From Hofstenia miamia (lineage: Eukaryota > Xenacoelomorpha > Acoela), in the NCBI GenBank assembly GCA_004352715.1, contig SCFE01000042.1:453006-517005 (forward strand): DNA of 64,000 nt, written 5' to 3'. Within the stretch, counting starts at the first letter, position 1; each line of letters starts with the position of its first letter. Below are positions 34,060-46,145 of the stretch, in pieces. The notes under the pieces are model-generated. The model was not told the DNA's origin. It saw only the letters and a program-made list of their open reading frames with translations, and searched no databases. The position numbers and the translations under genes were made by a program.

Positions 34060-34720
34060 TTCTCCCAAGAAAGGTAACATGTGGTTGTAACAGGTAAAAC
34101 TTGTTTCCATTAACTCAGAGACTGGACTCATACAAAAGATTAGGTGTGCATCCAAGCCTTTCCAGATGCTAGGAGAAGTTGTTACCAGCAATGAGGATGT
34201 CATCCATGTAGGCCATTATGCCAGGCTTGAGTATGTTAGGGCCATTTCTGAGCATGAGGCTGACATATCGCAAAAGGTTGCAGGGGTGTTGCAGAGCCTG
34301 AAGGCCATATATTTCCACTCAAAGAGGCCATACAGAGTAATGAAGGCAGTCTTTGAGATATTGGCAGGCTTCATTGGTACCTGCCAATATGCTTTGCACA
34401 AGTTGAGGCAGGTGAACAACTTATACTGTCTAGCATCATAGTGAAGATCCTTGATGTGGGGGAGTGGGTACACATCCTTTACCATAACATCATTAAGCTT
34501 CCTAAAGTCCACACAGAGACAGTACTTGTTGCCTTGTTTAATAAAGATGGTGGGTGCTGCATAAGGGCTATTGCTAGCCTGAATAATCATTAATGTAAAA
34601 TCACTCAGAATCTTTTCATATTCTTCTCAGAGGTTTTCTGGTACCCTCCTAACAGGCAGGCAAATTGGATGATCATTCTTGGTTACAATGGAGTGTTGTT
34701 CACCAACAGCCTGGCCAATG
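34060..34720 (-). pseudogene. E5 reverse transcriptase
   Basis: 34590-34216 reads YCLCVDFRKLNDVMVKDVYP, LFTCLNLCKAYWQVPM and KTAFITLYGLFEWKYMAF. The first catalytic Asp (LDL) is Asn here (LNL). A YMDD equivalent can be read near 34185-34205 in another frame. Inactive. Confidence 0.82.
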
Positions 34721-34877
34721 CTGATTTAGCCATAATTGAAAACCTCATGGTGTTGCTGAAGCAGGTGAGAAAGTGACTCACACTCTTGAGAGCTAAGATG
34801 TGGATGAGTCTGCTCATTGACAAGAGGGATCTGAACAGGATTGCTTGGTTCCTCCAGATCATGAATGGCAGTTAATA

Positions 34878-35609
34878 TCAGTAGACAGGCAGCTGCCTGG
34901 AATTCCAGATGAAAGTTGTGATAAGTTTTAGCTGAGAAGGGTCTATCTTGACCAATGAATTAGAACTATTTAAGATAGTGACATACAGTCTGCCTTTAGA
35001 GATATGGTAGAGATCAGGGGAGAAGCTGACTCTAGAGAAGCACTTCCCCTTGAATCCAGAAACCATAACATCACCAGTGCAGGCAGAGTCATTAGTGACA
35101 GGAATGTGTTGCCTATGATAAGGCTCAACAACTACACTTTCAGGAAAACTTAACAAGATATCCTGCTCAGGAACACTGGTGAGCTCCTGCCAATGTCCAC
35201 TTTTGCTGATGGAAATCATGTTCTTTCCATAATCAATAACACATACATTCTGCTCAAGAATATCATTTCCCAGAATTATGTCATAAGGGAGTGGCTGGTC
35301 ACAGGTATCTATCACAATCAAATCAACAACAAACAGTTCCTGCCAAATGTGTAATTGCAGGTTCAGTACATGCCCTTTCAAAGATAATACATTCCCAGAG
35401 GCATCTAACAGATGTGCAGTAGATGGAAGCAAATCATTTCTTGACAAACATAACTTGGAACAACAAGAGTCACTAATGATTAAGGCCAAAGCCCCAGTGT
35501 TGATGGTGACATTAATCAGAGATCCATTTATATCTACAGGGATAATGTTAGTATGCAACAGTGAAGTGAATACCAGAATGTCATGTGCACATTCTTCAGG
35601 AGGTGGCAC
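34878..35609 (-). pseudogene. E5 protease and linker to reverse transcriptase
   Basis: The open frame is 243 codons. IPVDINGSLINVTINTGALAL matches the retropepsin active-site strand, with Asp replaced by Asn (NTGA), so it is inactive. YDIILGNDILEQ is the conserved second-half G-N/R-D/N motif. The remainder (PYHRQHIPVTNDS, FSRVSFSPDLYH) is the connector before reverse transcriptase. Confidence 0.82.
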
Positions 35610-35614
35610 TCTGA

Positions 35615-36999
35615 CTAGTTCAACTGATCAGCAGGGCTAACAGGCAAATCAGGAGGACACTCTCCATCTCCAGGCTCATCAATGATGAAGCATTTGCCAT
35701 CAGTGACTAAATGAATGACTGCATGGCATTGTGACTTTGTATGGCCTTTCTGGCCACAATGGAAACAACAAGTTTGTTCAAGTTCTATTTTCACTGTGGA
35801 AGCAAAAGTGCTTGAGGAGGTAGGGAGTTTCTGCAACAAAGAAGAACCCATTTAAGATCTCCAGCATCCTTGTTGATGTGAGTGGTATTGTGCAGCATGT
35901 AAACAATGCTAATAGCTTTATGAATGATTAAATTCAGATCATGTACAGGATCACACTTGAGTTCAAGGCAACTACAAATGTTGGGCTGAAAGCCCCTACA
36001 AATGTACAAAAAGAGATCATGCTTTGAATATTTGGGGGTGAGCTTGCTCTAGCAGAACAGCCTTTCCACCTGCATGATGTAAGTGTGCACATCATTGCCT
36101 TTCTTAAATGAGAACTCATATAATAGCATTTTGTATTGATGCTTAATGTGAGGTGCCTTGTAATGGTCCTCAAAATAACTGATGAGAAGTTGGTAATTAG
36201 TCTTCACGTCTTGATCCAATGTCATGTATTGGTTGTATGTGAGACCTTGCAGGTAGGTAGAAAATTGAGTGATGGCAGCATCCTGAGTGGCTTTGTACTG
36301 CTGCATGGTCAATTCAAAGAGGAAAAATCACTCTTCAAAAGACTGTGAAATTTCATCATTCTTTCTGGTGAATTTGGGCAATATGAAATAATGATTAAAT
36401 AAGTTAGCAGTTTTGTTTCCAACAGTGGTAGTAGGTAGGATCAATTGGGTAAAAGGTGGTCCACTTTTCAGAGTGGACATGGACAGATCACATGACTGTG
36501 GTGCAGTAATTGGAGCTACATAAGTGGGGTTAACACAAGTATTAACAGGTGTGGGAGGTGAGACAGTCACACTCAGGATGTATGGAACTGGAGTGGCAAT
36601 TGTGGTTAGTGTGGAAACTTGAGTCAAAGCTGACTGTGTAAAATTAAGCTCTCCAGTCATGAAGGAAATGACAAGGGTAACAAACTGAGGCGTCAATGGT
36701 GTAGAGGCAGAGACAATAGGGCTGCTTAGAAGGCAAGCAGAAATCATTTTGGAAATCTGTTCAGACCAGCATTTGGAAAAGGTGTCCAAAGCATCTTGTA
36801 GAACACTATGAGTTAAATACTCGGAAAATCTAGACTGAGAGAGTGAAGAATAAGGTGGGCTATTCTGCCACAGTGGGAATGTAGGCAGAGATGTCACCAA
36901 AGTTTGGAGTTGAATTTCCAAAGCATGGATTGAATCAATGAAATGTCTCTCTCTCAATTGAGCATCATGAGCCTGTTCTTGCATCTCAGCTTGAAGCAA
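35615..36999 (-). pseudogene. E5 gag
   Basis: 36999-36328 is a Ser/Thr/Pro-rich N-terminal region. It ends with LPKFTRKNDEISQSFEE, and the capsid continues in 36312-36049 (QQYKATQDAAITQFSTYLQ). 36009-35791 and 35851-35615 complete the capsid and the single zinc knuckle CFHCGQKGHTKSQC. At the place where E1, E2 and E3 have lost one base, E5 keeps the frame (about 36000-36020), although it has other breaks. Confidence 0.82.
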
Positions 37000-37394
37000 A
37001 TCTAGGCATTGCTCACAAGCAAGCTGGTTTGTTCAGCAAGGGCAGCTCAGATCTGATCAATCTTGGTGTTTTGAGGCTTGGGAGAAGGCAGTGTCTGTGG
37101 GAGAATGTAATAAGGATCAAAAGACAAAGGAGAAACATTTGATATAATTCCAGTGGTGTGAGGAGCAATGCTCAGGCTGCTGGCACTCAGACTGGGAAAC
37201 CCTGAGTGAGAGTCCTATTACAAGACAAACTACTAAATTCCATTCAGAAAAAACAAGAAAATTCAGAAAAACAATTCCAACAAATTGAGAGAAATTCAAA
37301 CTGGGTTCAGAGAAACAAAAACTAATAATGGTAGACAGCATAGTGTAGGGCACAGTAATAAATCCAAATTCTAGAAAAACAAGACAACAACAAA

Positions 37395-38237
37395 ATAACA
37401 ACCAAAAAAGTAAAAACAACTTTGAAGCTCAGTGACAGCTTCAAAGTACAGAACTACAGCATAAAAATAACATAAGAGGTAAATTTATGCATCACTTGGT
37501 AGTGAAGTTGATTCATGGCCAGGGGAAACAACTATCCCAGCTGGCTTACACAAAAAGGAAGAACAAGACCAAATATGATAAGAAAACAGGTAACAATTCT
37601 GCACCTTGTCACAATTACCAGGCAAAATCAGGTGACCACCTCAGTAGCTTCAACAGAATAGAGTAGAGTTCAACTGACACCCTAATTTGTCCAGAATCAC
37701 ATCAGGGTCACCATGTAGAATCACAAGGGAGCTCTCAAGCAGTATTGGGAAACTCAAGAGTTAAGATTGAAGGTTGCAAAGTTTACCATTGTAGAGAGTG
37801 ACCCACATTCTAGCAAAAGAAAGATTGATGGTTCACTGATTACACTTAAAGAAATAACAGAAATCATCCATAGAGAACAGACTTCCAGCAGTGACCAATT
37901 CACATGGTATCACAAAATAACAACCAAAAAAGTAAAAACAACTTTAAAGCTCAGTGACAGCTTCAAAGTACAGAACTGCAGCATAAAAATAACATAAGAG
38001 GCAAAGTTATGCATCAAGTGGTAGTGAAGTTTATTCATGGCCAGGGGAAACAACTATCCCAGCTGGCTCACACCAAAGAGAAAGAACAAAACCAAATATG
38101 ATATAGAAACAGTAACAGCTCAACACTATGTTACAATCACTGGCAAAAATTGGATGACTACTTTGGTAACTTTAACAGAAGAGAGTAGAGATTTAAACTG
38201 ACACCCTAATTTGTCCAGCATCTAGTGAGGGTCACCA
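37395..38237 (-). repeat. Tandem duplication of LTR end plus leader in E5 (about 524-bp unit)
   Basis: The leader region 37395-37713 recurs at 37915-38237. Each copy ends at a primer-binding-site-like GGGTCACCA on the plus strand (37705-37713 and 38229-38237). The 201 bp between them (37714-37914) are the terminal part of the LTR. A simple tandem duplication of the LTR end plus leader explains this. Confidence 0.75.
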
Positions 38238-38838
38238 TTTAGAATCATGGGGGAGCTTTGGCTACTCTAGCAGTACTGGGAAACTCAAGAGTTAAGATCA
38301 AAGGTTACAAAGTTTACCATAGTAGAGAGTGACCCACATTCCAACAAAGAAAGAAAAATTGCTGGTTGACCAATTTGCCTAATAAATACAGAAATTCCAT
38401 AAAGAACTCCAGCAGTGACTAATTCACATGACATCATGCCAAAGCCATATCTAGAAAGCTATCCTTACTAGCCAAGGTGCTAATTGTGTGTCTCAAGTTG
38501 TAATTTCTAGCTCAACAAACAATTTTATCTCAGAGGTCTGTTATCTAGCTCATGTAAATAAACAATAAGCAAAAGGCACATAATTGCTGTGCATTCACAT
38601 TTGCCAATGGCATAGTATATTTGCAGTGTTTCATTTTATGTGCATGTATGAATTGATCAAATAAAAGTTGTTATTTCCTACACATAACCATAACCTAATG
38701 TGACCATGATTTGGGCTGTCACAGTTAAGGAGCTATTTGGCACTCCAGACCCAGTGCAGTTTCCTCCCAAATTGTTGCCAGATCTTAAGCAATAGTTATC
38801 ATAACCAAATATTTGATGATAATCTAAAGGGGGTTATT
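38238..38838 (-). repeat. E5 5' LTR
   Basis: Similarity to the E1 and E2 LTRs runs from the CA side at 38238 to CCCCCTTTAGA at about 38832. The outer boundary is approximate, and I could not see a clear target duplication. Confidence 0.65.
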
Positions 38839-40158
38839 AGATAATAAGAGCAAAAAGATCAAATGCAGTTGAAGGAAGACAAATTTATTGTGTGCCTCAC
38901 TACAGTAGTTTCAGATATTTATTACATAAATTGTAAATTATTACATAGATACTGTTTACAGTTTCAAACACAATTTCCCTTGCAAAGTTAAAACAAGCAA
39001 TCACATGTACTTTAAACTGAGATGACAAATAATAATACAATCAAATAACTACACTAAAAATGTGAGCAAATTGAATTAAAGGAATTGATACAAATTAATA
39101 GCACCTAATCATTAAATAAGGATGCTAAAAAGATGTAAGACCATTTTCAGAGTGCTAAATAATAGAATAAAAAAATAGGGCCTTGAGTGACTCTACATTA
39201 TTGTTAGGGTTAGGGTTATGGTTGGGGCTATACATGAATTTCAGCAAAATTTATATAATAAAATCATTTCATAAAGTTTTCTCATTTTTCAAAATTTATC
39301 AGCAAATTTGCAAAGTTAAATTTTACATAGCATAACTTACAAAGAATTTTACAAGTTTAAATTTCACAAAGAAGTTATATAAAAAAACATTTTGCAAACA
39401 TTCTTATAACCTTAAGTTTTGTGCATATTACTAATGCTTCCTCAACATACATCATAGGGGTACAGAGTTTACACAATCAGAATTTACATAGACTATGAAT
39501 TTACATCAAGAAGAATTAACATTAATCACAGTTTATATCATCCTTCAAATTTCCTATATACAATGGCAGAAAACACAAAGTTTGAGTTAAGTATTGAATA
39601 CAGTTAAGTGTGAGATTGAATTTTGTTTGATAAATCATAAATTCAGTGTAATGTGTATTGGCTGGCAGAAATTAACATTTTCTAGTCTTTGTTTGAGTGT
39701 GCTTTGATGCATTTCAACTTAATGATTTTTCAAAGAATTTTCAAATTTTTGCTATAATTTTTAATTTCTTACACAAAATATTCATTTGAAGCAAAACATG
39801 CATCTTCAATCAAACTTGAGTTCAGGCTATCAATGATTTCTCTTCCAAATTTTTCAATGTGGGATTTTCACTAAAATTTAAATTTAAATGTCTTTATCTA
39901 AAAATGTTTAATTTAGTTTAAATTCTTTAAAAAAAAGCAACCATGAAAAATTATTTTCTAAATTTTTCAGAAATTACCTGTCTCTTTCTTGTTCGAAGAT
40001 GTCACTATTATTATGATCACACAACTCTTAATTTCTAGAGAGAGTGAATTTTATAATGTTTGCTTTATTTTTAAAAATTTGAGCTAAATTTAAAATTTTT
40101 GGCTAAAAATATTTAAATTTAAATTTTAGTGAAAATCCTCCATTGAAAACTCTTAGAT
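38839..40158. other. AT-rich, CpG-poor non-coding region
   Basis: No gene or TE domain is visible. It contains a short TTAGGG tract at 39204-39218. Some words around 38840-39190 resemble inverted pieces of 13430-13690, for example near the phrase GAGTCACTCAGGGCC. CpG remains almost absent up to about 40150. Confidence 0.5.
39204..39218 (+). repeat. Short interstitial telomere-like tract (TTAGGG)
   Basis: TTAGGGTTAGGGTTA is two and a half units of the common animal telomere repeat. It is short enough to occur by chance or through DNA repair. Confidence 0.4.
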
Positions 40159-40478
40159 TTCTTGAATGTAAATGTTAGTCGATGAAAATTCCCATCGATG
40201 TTAGTTCCTTAGTCGATGGAAATTCTGGTCGACGCAAACTCTGTAGACCACTTCATAGATATAATTTGATTGGTCTATTAGTTTCCTACTACGATAGCTT
40301 TTAATAGCAGAACAAATTATTTTGAATTTTCTTAGCATACATAATTTTTAGCCCGCGTATATATGTACTGTAATATGGTATTTATTTTCGTTGTCGAACA
40401 CCATTTTTACAAATTAATTAATCCTTATTTGATTTTTTCAGCATTACACACATTTATGATTTTTTATTTATCAATTAA

Positions 40479-41142
40479 ATGGATGCATTCAGCAGTATTT
40501 TGGTTTACGATTTTTGTTTTTCCCTGATTTCCTGCCCTTACTTGGGTGTGACATATCTTTTTAACCTTTGGATCGAGAAAGGATATTTTCCTGCTGCCTT
40601 CAAAGTTGAATTCATTAAGCCTCTTCCAAACGTAGTGAGGCCAGTTGAAATCAAAGATTACTTACCAGTGTTGGTGACACCCATTCTTGCCCGTACGTTC
40701 GAAAGGATTGTTTGCAAATATTTCTTCGCAGATCATACAATAAGTGGGTTTCGCCTAACCTGTTCAGATTCCGCAGACGTACGTCTACTTCTGATGCAAT
40801 TACAAAAATTTCTAACGACGCACAACGCTTTCCTGATTCTGGATATGACTGTTCGGCTATTTAGTATTGATATGACCAAAGGATTTGACATAATCAGCCA
40901 TCGCTCGATCATAAAGCATAAACCCCCTTATAAACCCGTATATTATCAACTTGATACGCAGCTTCCTTCTTGACCGCCAGCAGTGCACGTCTGTGAACAA
41001 CAATGTTTCTGAGTTGATTTCCATAAACCAGGGAGTTCCTCAAGGAACAGTCGGGGGAACAGTCTTATGGAGAAGGTTTCATCAGCATATCATCTACACC
41101 GGTATGTGTCTTAAAGGGCTGACTATTGCGAGGAGAGACTGA
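40479..41142 (+). pseudogene. CR1/Jockey-like LINE reverse transcriptase (fragment)
   Basis: The first frame has GYFPAAFKVEFIKPLP, then YLPVLVTPILARTFERIV, the N-terminal reverse-transcriptase motifs of LINEs (FP-W-K-A--PI-K, then RPIS-LP--SKI-E). It continues to LFSIDMTKGFDIISH, where Asp of motif A is present (D-x-x-K-x-F-D). A second frame (40951-41142) has RSFLLDRQQCTSVNN and ISINQGVPQGT, the conserved SFL--R-Q and GVPQG-S/T motifs. The YxDD motif is missing. A frameshift near 40951 and the short length show a dead 5'-truncated copy. Confidence 0.85.
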
Positions 41143-42480
41143 GAAATCGTCTTCCCAGGAGACAGTGGTCCCAGAGACAACGGGACCACAACATTTTTCG
41201 CAACTGACTCTTTGCACCTTTCGTTTGATCTTTCATACTAATGAATGTCTATTCATTATTGTTAAATAAAAATTAGTAATTAGTAAATACTAAACAGTAA
41301 GAACATTAACATTCAAGGTCCTCAAAAGACTATGTTGACTTCGTCTTTACTTACTTTTGAATCACCAGGATTCGAATTATCAAACAATGTACTACTGAAC
41401 ATAGACAATCGGTTAAGTCGTTGTATTGATTATATTTTGTATACTCTGTCTTATATTTTATATAATTATTATTTTAAATATGTTAAATTATGACCAGAGT
41501 AATCTAATGATGTTAGTTTACGTAGAGATTCTGCATTAAGAAATTAAGACTAGTCAACGGATTTATATTATTTCAACAGAGTATCCAAACCTATTTTATA
41601 TTTTATTCTTTACAAAGATTTGGATTAATAGTTTTTCTTGGCTTCTATTTACATTGTTATTGAAAAGCCAAACAGTTGTTTCATCTCAATACTAAAAATA
41701 CTAAAATGCGTCATTCCCGTCACTACATAAATACACACAGCAAAGGTAAAAATAACAGCTGTAAACAATGTGCTATCCCGAAGCGTGTTGCTTTTACCAC
41801 TGTTAGAAAAAGAAAGGGTCGCACTTAAATTAACACTTACTTACATGAGGCTTTTAAAGAGATAAATAACATGGCACAAGAGAAATTCAAATTATCAACA
41901 AACGGAAGGGAACATTTACATACAAATAACTGCTATTTACAATACAACTATTTACAGCTATTAATATTAGAGGGTACGAAATATAATCGATTATGTAAGA
42001 TACCCATAATTTCTAAAATGTTCCATGTGTAGTCGAATTTGATCATTTGGCTGATCTATACTTTTGATGCAGTAACTTTTACCCTAGAAGAAATTTTCAG
42101 ATGTCAAATCTTTCAATGATTTAACATTTTGAAATTGTTGGTATATCAGTCTCCTGCAATGAAATATAAGGTGTTTGTGGTATTCATTTTCTTCATTGCA
42201 GAGGCGACAACAAGGCATATTGATTACGCGCGAAAAGTAGCATTTGTCAATGTTTATTCTATTTTATTAATTATTATTTAGTACATTGTAAAATCTGTCA
42301 ATTTCCCACAAATTTTATAATTTCTGAAGATGAATTCGGAATAGCATTACATAATTTATTATATTGCTGTAATATTTAAATTGGATTTTTATTCATTTGT
42401 ACATGAACCCATCTCGTAATTAATATATTATATATATTTAATAAAATCAATGCACTTAACCATTCACATACACATGAATA
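41143..42480. other. Intergenic sequence
   Basis: I find no coding similarity. AT-rich with normal CpG; TE remnants may be present but are below recognition. Confidence 0.45.
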
Positions 42481-42584
42481 ACAAAATCAATCAGCAATCA
42501 TTGTTCTTGTTCTTGCCGAGCATTCGCTATCAAATATAGTCCAGTTCCTCAACTATATATATGACAATTATAATGCTTTCAAGA

Positions 42585-43070
42585 AGTCTGGAAAGGCTGA
42601 ACGGAAACAACACAAACCAAGAATTGATGCAAAGCGCGTACCTGTCTTCCTTTCTCGCCTGGACCGATTGATCTCTGCTGGTTCCACCACAAGAATGACT
42701 CCAACCGGCGATCAATGTCAGTTTCTACAGTGACACGTGCAGTCAACAATGAATTGTTCAGCAGTTTGGGATGAACAATGTTATTTAAGTTCAATACTGG
42801 GCATTCACATGGTTCAAAGAGGATACAGAAATTCGTGAATAAATCAGTCAATTTCGTCATAGGTTCACAAATGTGGCCACCCAATTCACCAGAACTGAAT
42901 GTACTGGATTACTTAGTGTGAGGCAAATGTTAATGCATCATAGGAAACCAGTATTGATGAGCTTAAAACTTCTATTCAACGAGAATTTAGCAAAATCGAT
43001 GAAAATGCGCTCGTTATATCTTGGAGCCAATTCCGTGCTAGAATTGAAAATGTGATTGCAGCCACATTAA
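42585..43070 (+). pseudogene. Tc1/mariner transposase relic
   Basis: Around 42690-42775 the reading RRSMSVSTVTRAVNNEL resembles the second helix-turn-helix of mariner transposases. At about 42872-42905 MWPPNSPELNVLDYLV is the diagnostic P-N-SPDLNP-DY motif with the second catalytic Asp region. Most of the catalytic domain between them is deleted, and stops occur downstream. Confidence 0.78.
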
Positions 43071-43627
43071 TTATATTTTTATTTGGTTGCTTAACAATCA
43101 TGTTATATACCTATTTAATTTTATTATTTTGCCCATTCTGTATTGTAACACTCAATAATCCCTTCTGTACATACATTTTTATAAGTCCCATTCTGTACTT
43201 TTTATATGGACAAAACAATGAACTTTAGTTTTTTAGTGTGGAAATGGGATTAAAAATGACGTGGGGTAGCTAAAGATATTTGCAATCACCGTAAGGTTGC
43301 GTTGCTAATATATACATTAATTTCCAAGTTATAGAGAAGGCCCTCATGTAATGTAAGAAAAACTGTGCATTTAAATGTTTTATATAAATTATTAAAAATT
43401 GAAAACCAAATGAGAGTGTAGTTAGAAATATATTTTTCGCTAGATTAAATTTTGTCAATGTTTCTCGGTTTCAGTACACATTTTACTTAATTTTACTAAA
43501 TATTTCGCGTTGAGCAACGAATGCCTTTTGATTCCAAATATAGAAGCTGTCGCACTTTAATAATTATACCTATAATCCTTTGTAGAAATTTAATTTGATT
43601 TTTTTCAGAATATAATGCTTATTTAAA
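43071..43627. other. Upstream region of the recycling-factor gene
   Basis: AT-rich, and presumably contains the promoter of the gene at 43757. No clear TATA or initiator can be assigned by eye. Confidence 0.4.
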
Positions 43628-43756
43628 TTGCATAATAATATTTATAACTTTTTTCATGCGTTGGTTGATAAATGCAAATTTCCGAAATATTCAAAAACGA
43701 TTAATCAAATTTCTAGTAGAAAATATACTGTAATTAAATTTACATTTTATTTAGTC

Positions 43757-44437
43757 ATGATTCGTTCTTCAGCGATTTTTAAGATTTGTTCTTTACAAAG
43801 TATGCGTGCAATTCACAATAGTATGATGCTGCTAAATAAACACAAAAATAAAAGAAAATCTATTGTTAATAAAGAAGTCATTGCTGAATTTCTCGATCCG
43901 GAAGAATATTGTGAAAAGCTTGATGATGTTAAGAAATCGTTGGCAAATTATTTATTAAAAAAGGTAACTTTTCGAGCATCGGCTGCGCAATATGAAGATA
44001 TTATAATTCAAACTGATGACAAAAAGGTTCCATTAAATCATATTGCCCAAATTCTTGTTAAACCAAATGAAAATGTTGAAATAAAATGTCACAACGCTAA
44101 CGATGTAAGATCAGTTAAGAGAGCTATTCTTCAAATAGTAGGAAACGTTTTACATGCAGGCAATGTGTTAAAAATACCTCTGGATAGATCTGCGCATGAC
44201 AAGCGGAAAGATTTGATGAAGTTAACTGACACTCAATTTAAGTCATCTCTTAAGCAATGCAACGATATTTGGGGAAGCGCTTCGCAGCGGATAAGACGAA
44301 CTGGTAAAGTCAGTGTTGATTCCAAATTTAATGCTCAAAATTCAATCACTACTATAAAAAATAATGTAATTGACGAATTAGTAGCTTTAAAAAAGAAAAA
44401 GTTAGAAGAATTGAATTTAGATATGGAAGTAGAATAA
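43757..44437 (+). CDS. MRRF: Mitochondrial ribosome-recycling factor
   Basis: The 226-codon reading, chosen from the ATG at 43757, starts with a basic, Ser-rich segment lacking acidic residues (MIRSSAIFKICSLQSMRAI), as in mitochondrial presequences. An in-frame upstream ATG at 43628 would add 43 residues with no family similarity. The core has KKVPLNHIAQILVK, LKIPLDRSAHDKRKDLMKL and WGSASQRIRR, then a C-terminal coiled helix (VIDELVALKKKKLEEL). This is the order of the RRF fold: domain II strands, then the domain I helices with the P-x-x-R-x-x-x-x-KL region. In this family the protein splits post-termination ribosomes together with an EF-G-type factor. No intron is seen. The sequence is divergent, but the family call is firm. 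Confidence 0.85.
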   Translation: MIRSSAIFKICSLQSMRAIHNSMMLLNKHKNKRKSIVNKEVIAEFLDPEEYCEKLDDVKKSLANYLLKKVTFRASAAQYEDIIIQTDDKKVPLNHIAQILVKPNENVEIKCHNANDVRSVKRAILQIVGNVLHAGNVLKIPLDRSAHDKRKDLMKLTDTQFKSSLKQCNDIWGSASQRIRRTGKVSVDSKFNAQNSITTIKNNVIDELVALKKKKLEELNLDMEVE

Positions 44438-45446
44438 TATGTTTTATTTAATACTGTTTATGCTGTTCATATTAATTTATCAAAAAAAAAGATATTAGTT
44501 AATTGATTTGTTTTGATGAGTTCTACAGACATCTTTACACTTATCGTCTAGGGTGGCGACCTTTTCGGCTTTTATATTACGAGCATTTCCCGAGCATATG
44601 TTCTCTGAACTTAGCATGAATATTTGTTATTCTTCGAGGATTTTAATTCTTAAAATCATTGTTGGAAGTATATTATCCCCATTGATTGATCCAATTTATA
44701 TAGAGTAATTGTGTACAGTATATGTATTTCATGAACCACTAAGCTTCATGTAGATGTATAACAAGAATTCCAAGACAGCACATAAAATAGTACACTAACC
44801 CGCATAAAATTAATCGTTTTTCTTAATATCAGAAAGTTCCTTTTCACTGTCATATTCTGATATTGCATTGATAAAAATATCGTAACGTTAAAGTATCTCC
44901 ATGTTAGATGTGTTGTCAATTATAATTGTGATTTGGTGCACGATTTATTCATGAATTGATAAAACGTATTGATAAATCGTATGGAAACTTGGGCGTAACT
45001 ATGACTTTATAGTTATAAAATAAAATTTCTTGATGAGCTCAAAAAAGTACTTCGTTTTTTACGTAGGCGGCCATGGTTTGAGTTATAACCGCTTAAGTAT
45101 GCATGGATAATAACACTATCAAGTTTTGTTGTTGCTTCAAGTTAATTTAGTTAACATTTAGCTACGGGCTTAGGACACTGACACTGCCAAATCAAAGAAC
45201 CTTTTTATAGGTACGGACATAGGCCCTACTTCAGCTTTTCGGGAATATATTAATACATTAATTAATAGTCTATAAATTTTGATCTACAGTAAAATCAGTA
45301 GATATTTCCTCCACACATAAATTCAAACAATATATTTATAAGAAAATTTAATGTTCACTTTAAAATGGGTATTTTTAATACAATAACACCATAGTCTCTT
45401 TATGTTCAATTAAATATTACTTTAAATAGAAGAGGTTTGTGTTTTA
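44438..45446. other. Intergenic region
   Basis: No coding similarity is seen. An early exon or the promoter of the gene whose exon begins at 45447 may lie here. The sequence is AT-rich with normal CpG. Confidence 0.4.
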
Positions 45447-46145
45447 GTGGGTCCAATAATGTTTGCACAGAATGAATTTCCGTTATCACATTCAGAAGCT
45501 CCTGATGTGGCGCTACCATCAATGACCACATTTATTAATCACAATCCTAACAAAGATGACTCCCATCATAATGGATTTAACTATAGAGATTTGCAGTCGT
45601 GCCAATCTTCGAATTTTTCTTTGCCCGTTTCAAATTCAGAATTTCCGAATCAGCATATGCAACCTGCTGAAGTGTATTCGGATAATATGTTTAATGGTGG
45701 TTTTCAAATGCCTGAATTACAGCAAGTGCAATTTTCTTCGGAAGTTCCTTTTGCGCATTCATCCAATCTAATTGGCGGCTACAACACTAAAATGCCTCCA
45801 AAACTTGTACCCCAGTGCTTTTTGCTGTTTTCAATTGATGCCCCACACGCATGTTACATGAAAACTGCATTATTGTACGTTCCATATGAACGCGGGCAAC
45901 CAATTCCAATGATACCGATCAATCTTCTGCATTCAATAAACGCACCGGAATTAGCGAACTTCACTTCAGAATTAAAATTCGTATTAAGTCAAGATTGTAA
46001 ATGCGTACATTTATTATCAACAAAAAATTTTTATCGCCATTTTGCTTTACCAGGTATAATTATGCATATTTGTAAAGTTTAATATAACTATTTAGGAGCT
46101 CCGCCTCCAAAAGAATGTCGTTCTGAGCCGCTGTTGTATAACTAC
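45447..46145 (+). CDS. Two predicted exons of an unidentified protein
   Basis: The first exon (about 45447-46053) starts after a TTTTAG acceptor and ends at CCAG|GTATAA. The second (46096-46145) follows TTTAG and may end at TAC|GTAAAA. The intron is 42 nt and the phase (1) matches. The product starts with a low-complexity Asn/Ser/Pro/Gln-rich region of about 110 residues. A more ordered part follows, with VPQCFLLFSIDAPHACYMKT and LLYVPYERGQPIPMIPINLL. I do not recognise the family. The ATG at 45459 could be the start if the acceptor is not used. It may be the 5' part of the CXC-domain gene at 50021, but the exons between were not found. Confidence 0.5.

Larger units (their letters stand above)
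31391..38838 (-). mobile_element. GYP-B element E5 (older, diverged, nearly full length)
   Basis: On the minus strand the order is LTR (38838-38238), a duplicated leader/LTR segment, gag (36999-35615), protease, reverse transcriptase, RNase H, integrase and tail (to about 31430). Every domain of E2 has a recognisable counterpart, with frequent substitutions, so E5 is a distinct, older insertion of the same family. The 3' end is cut by the join to E3 at about 31391. Confidence 0.85.
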
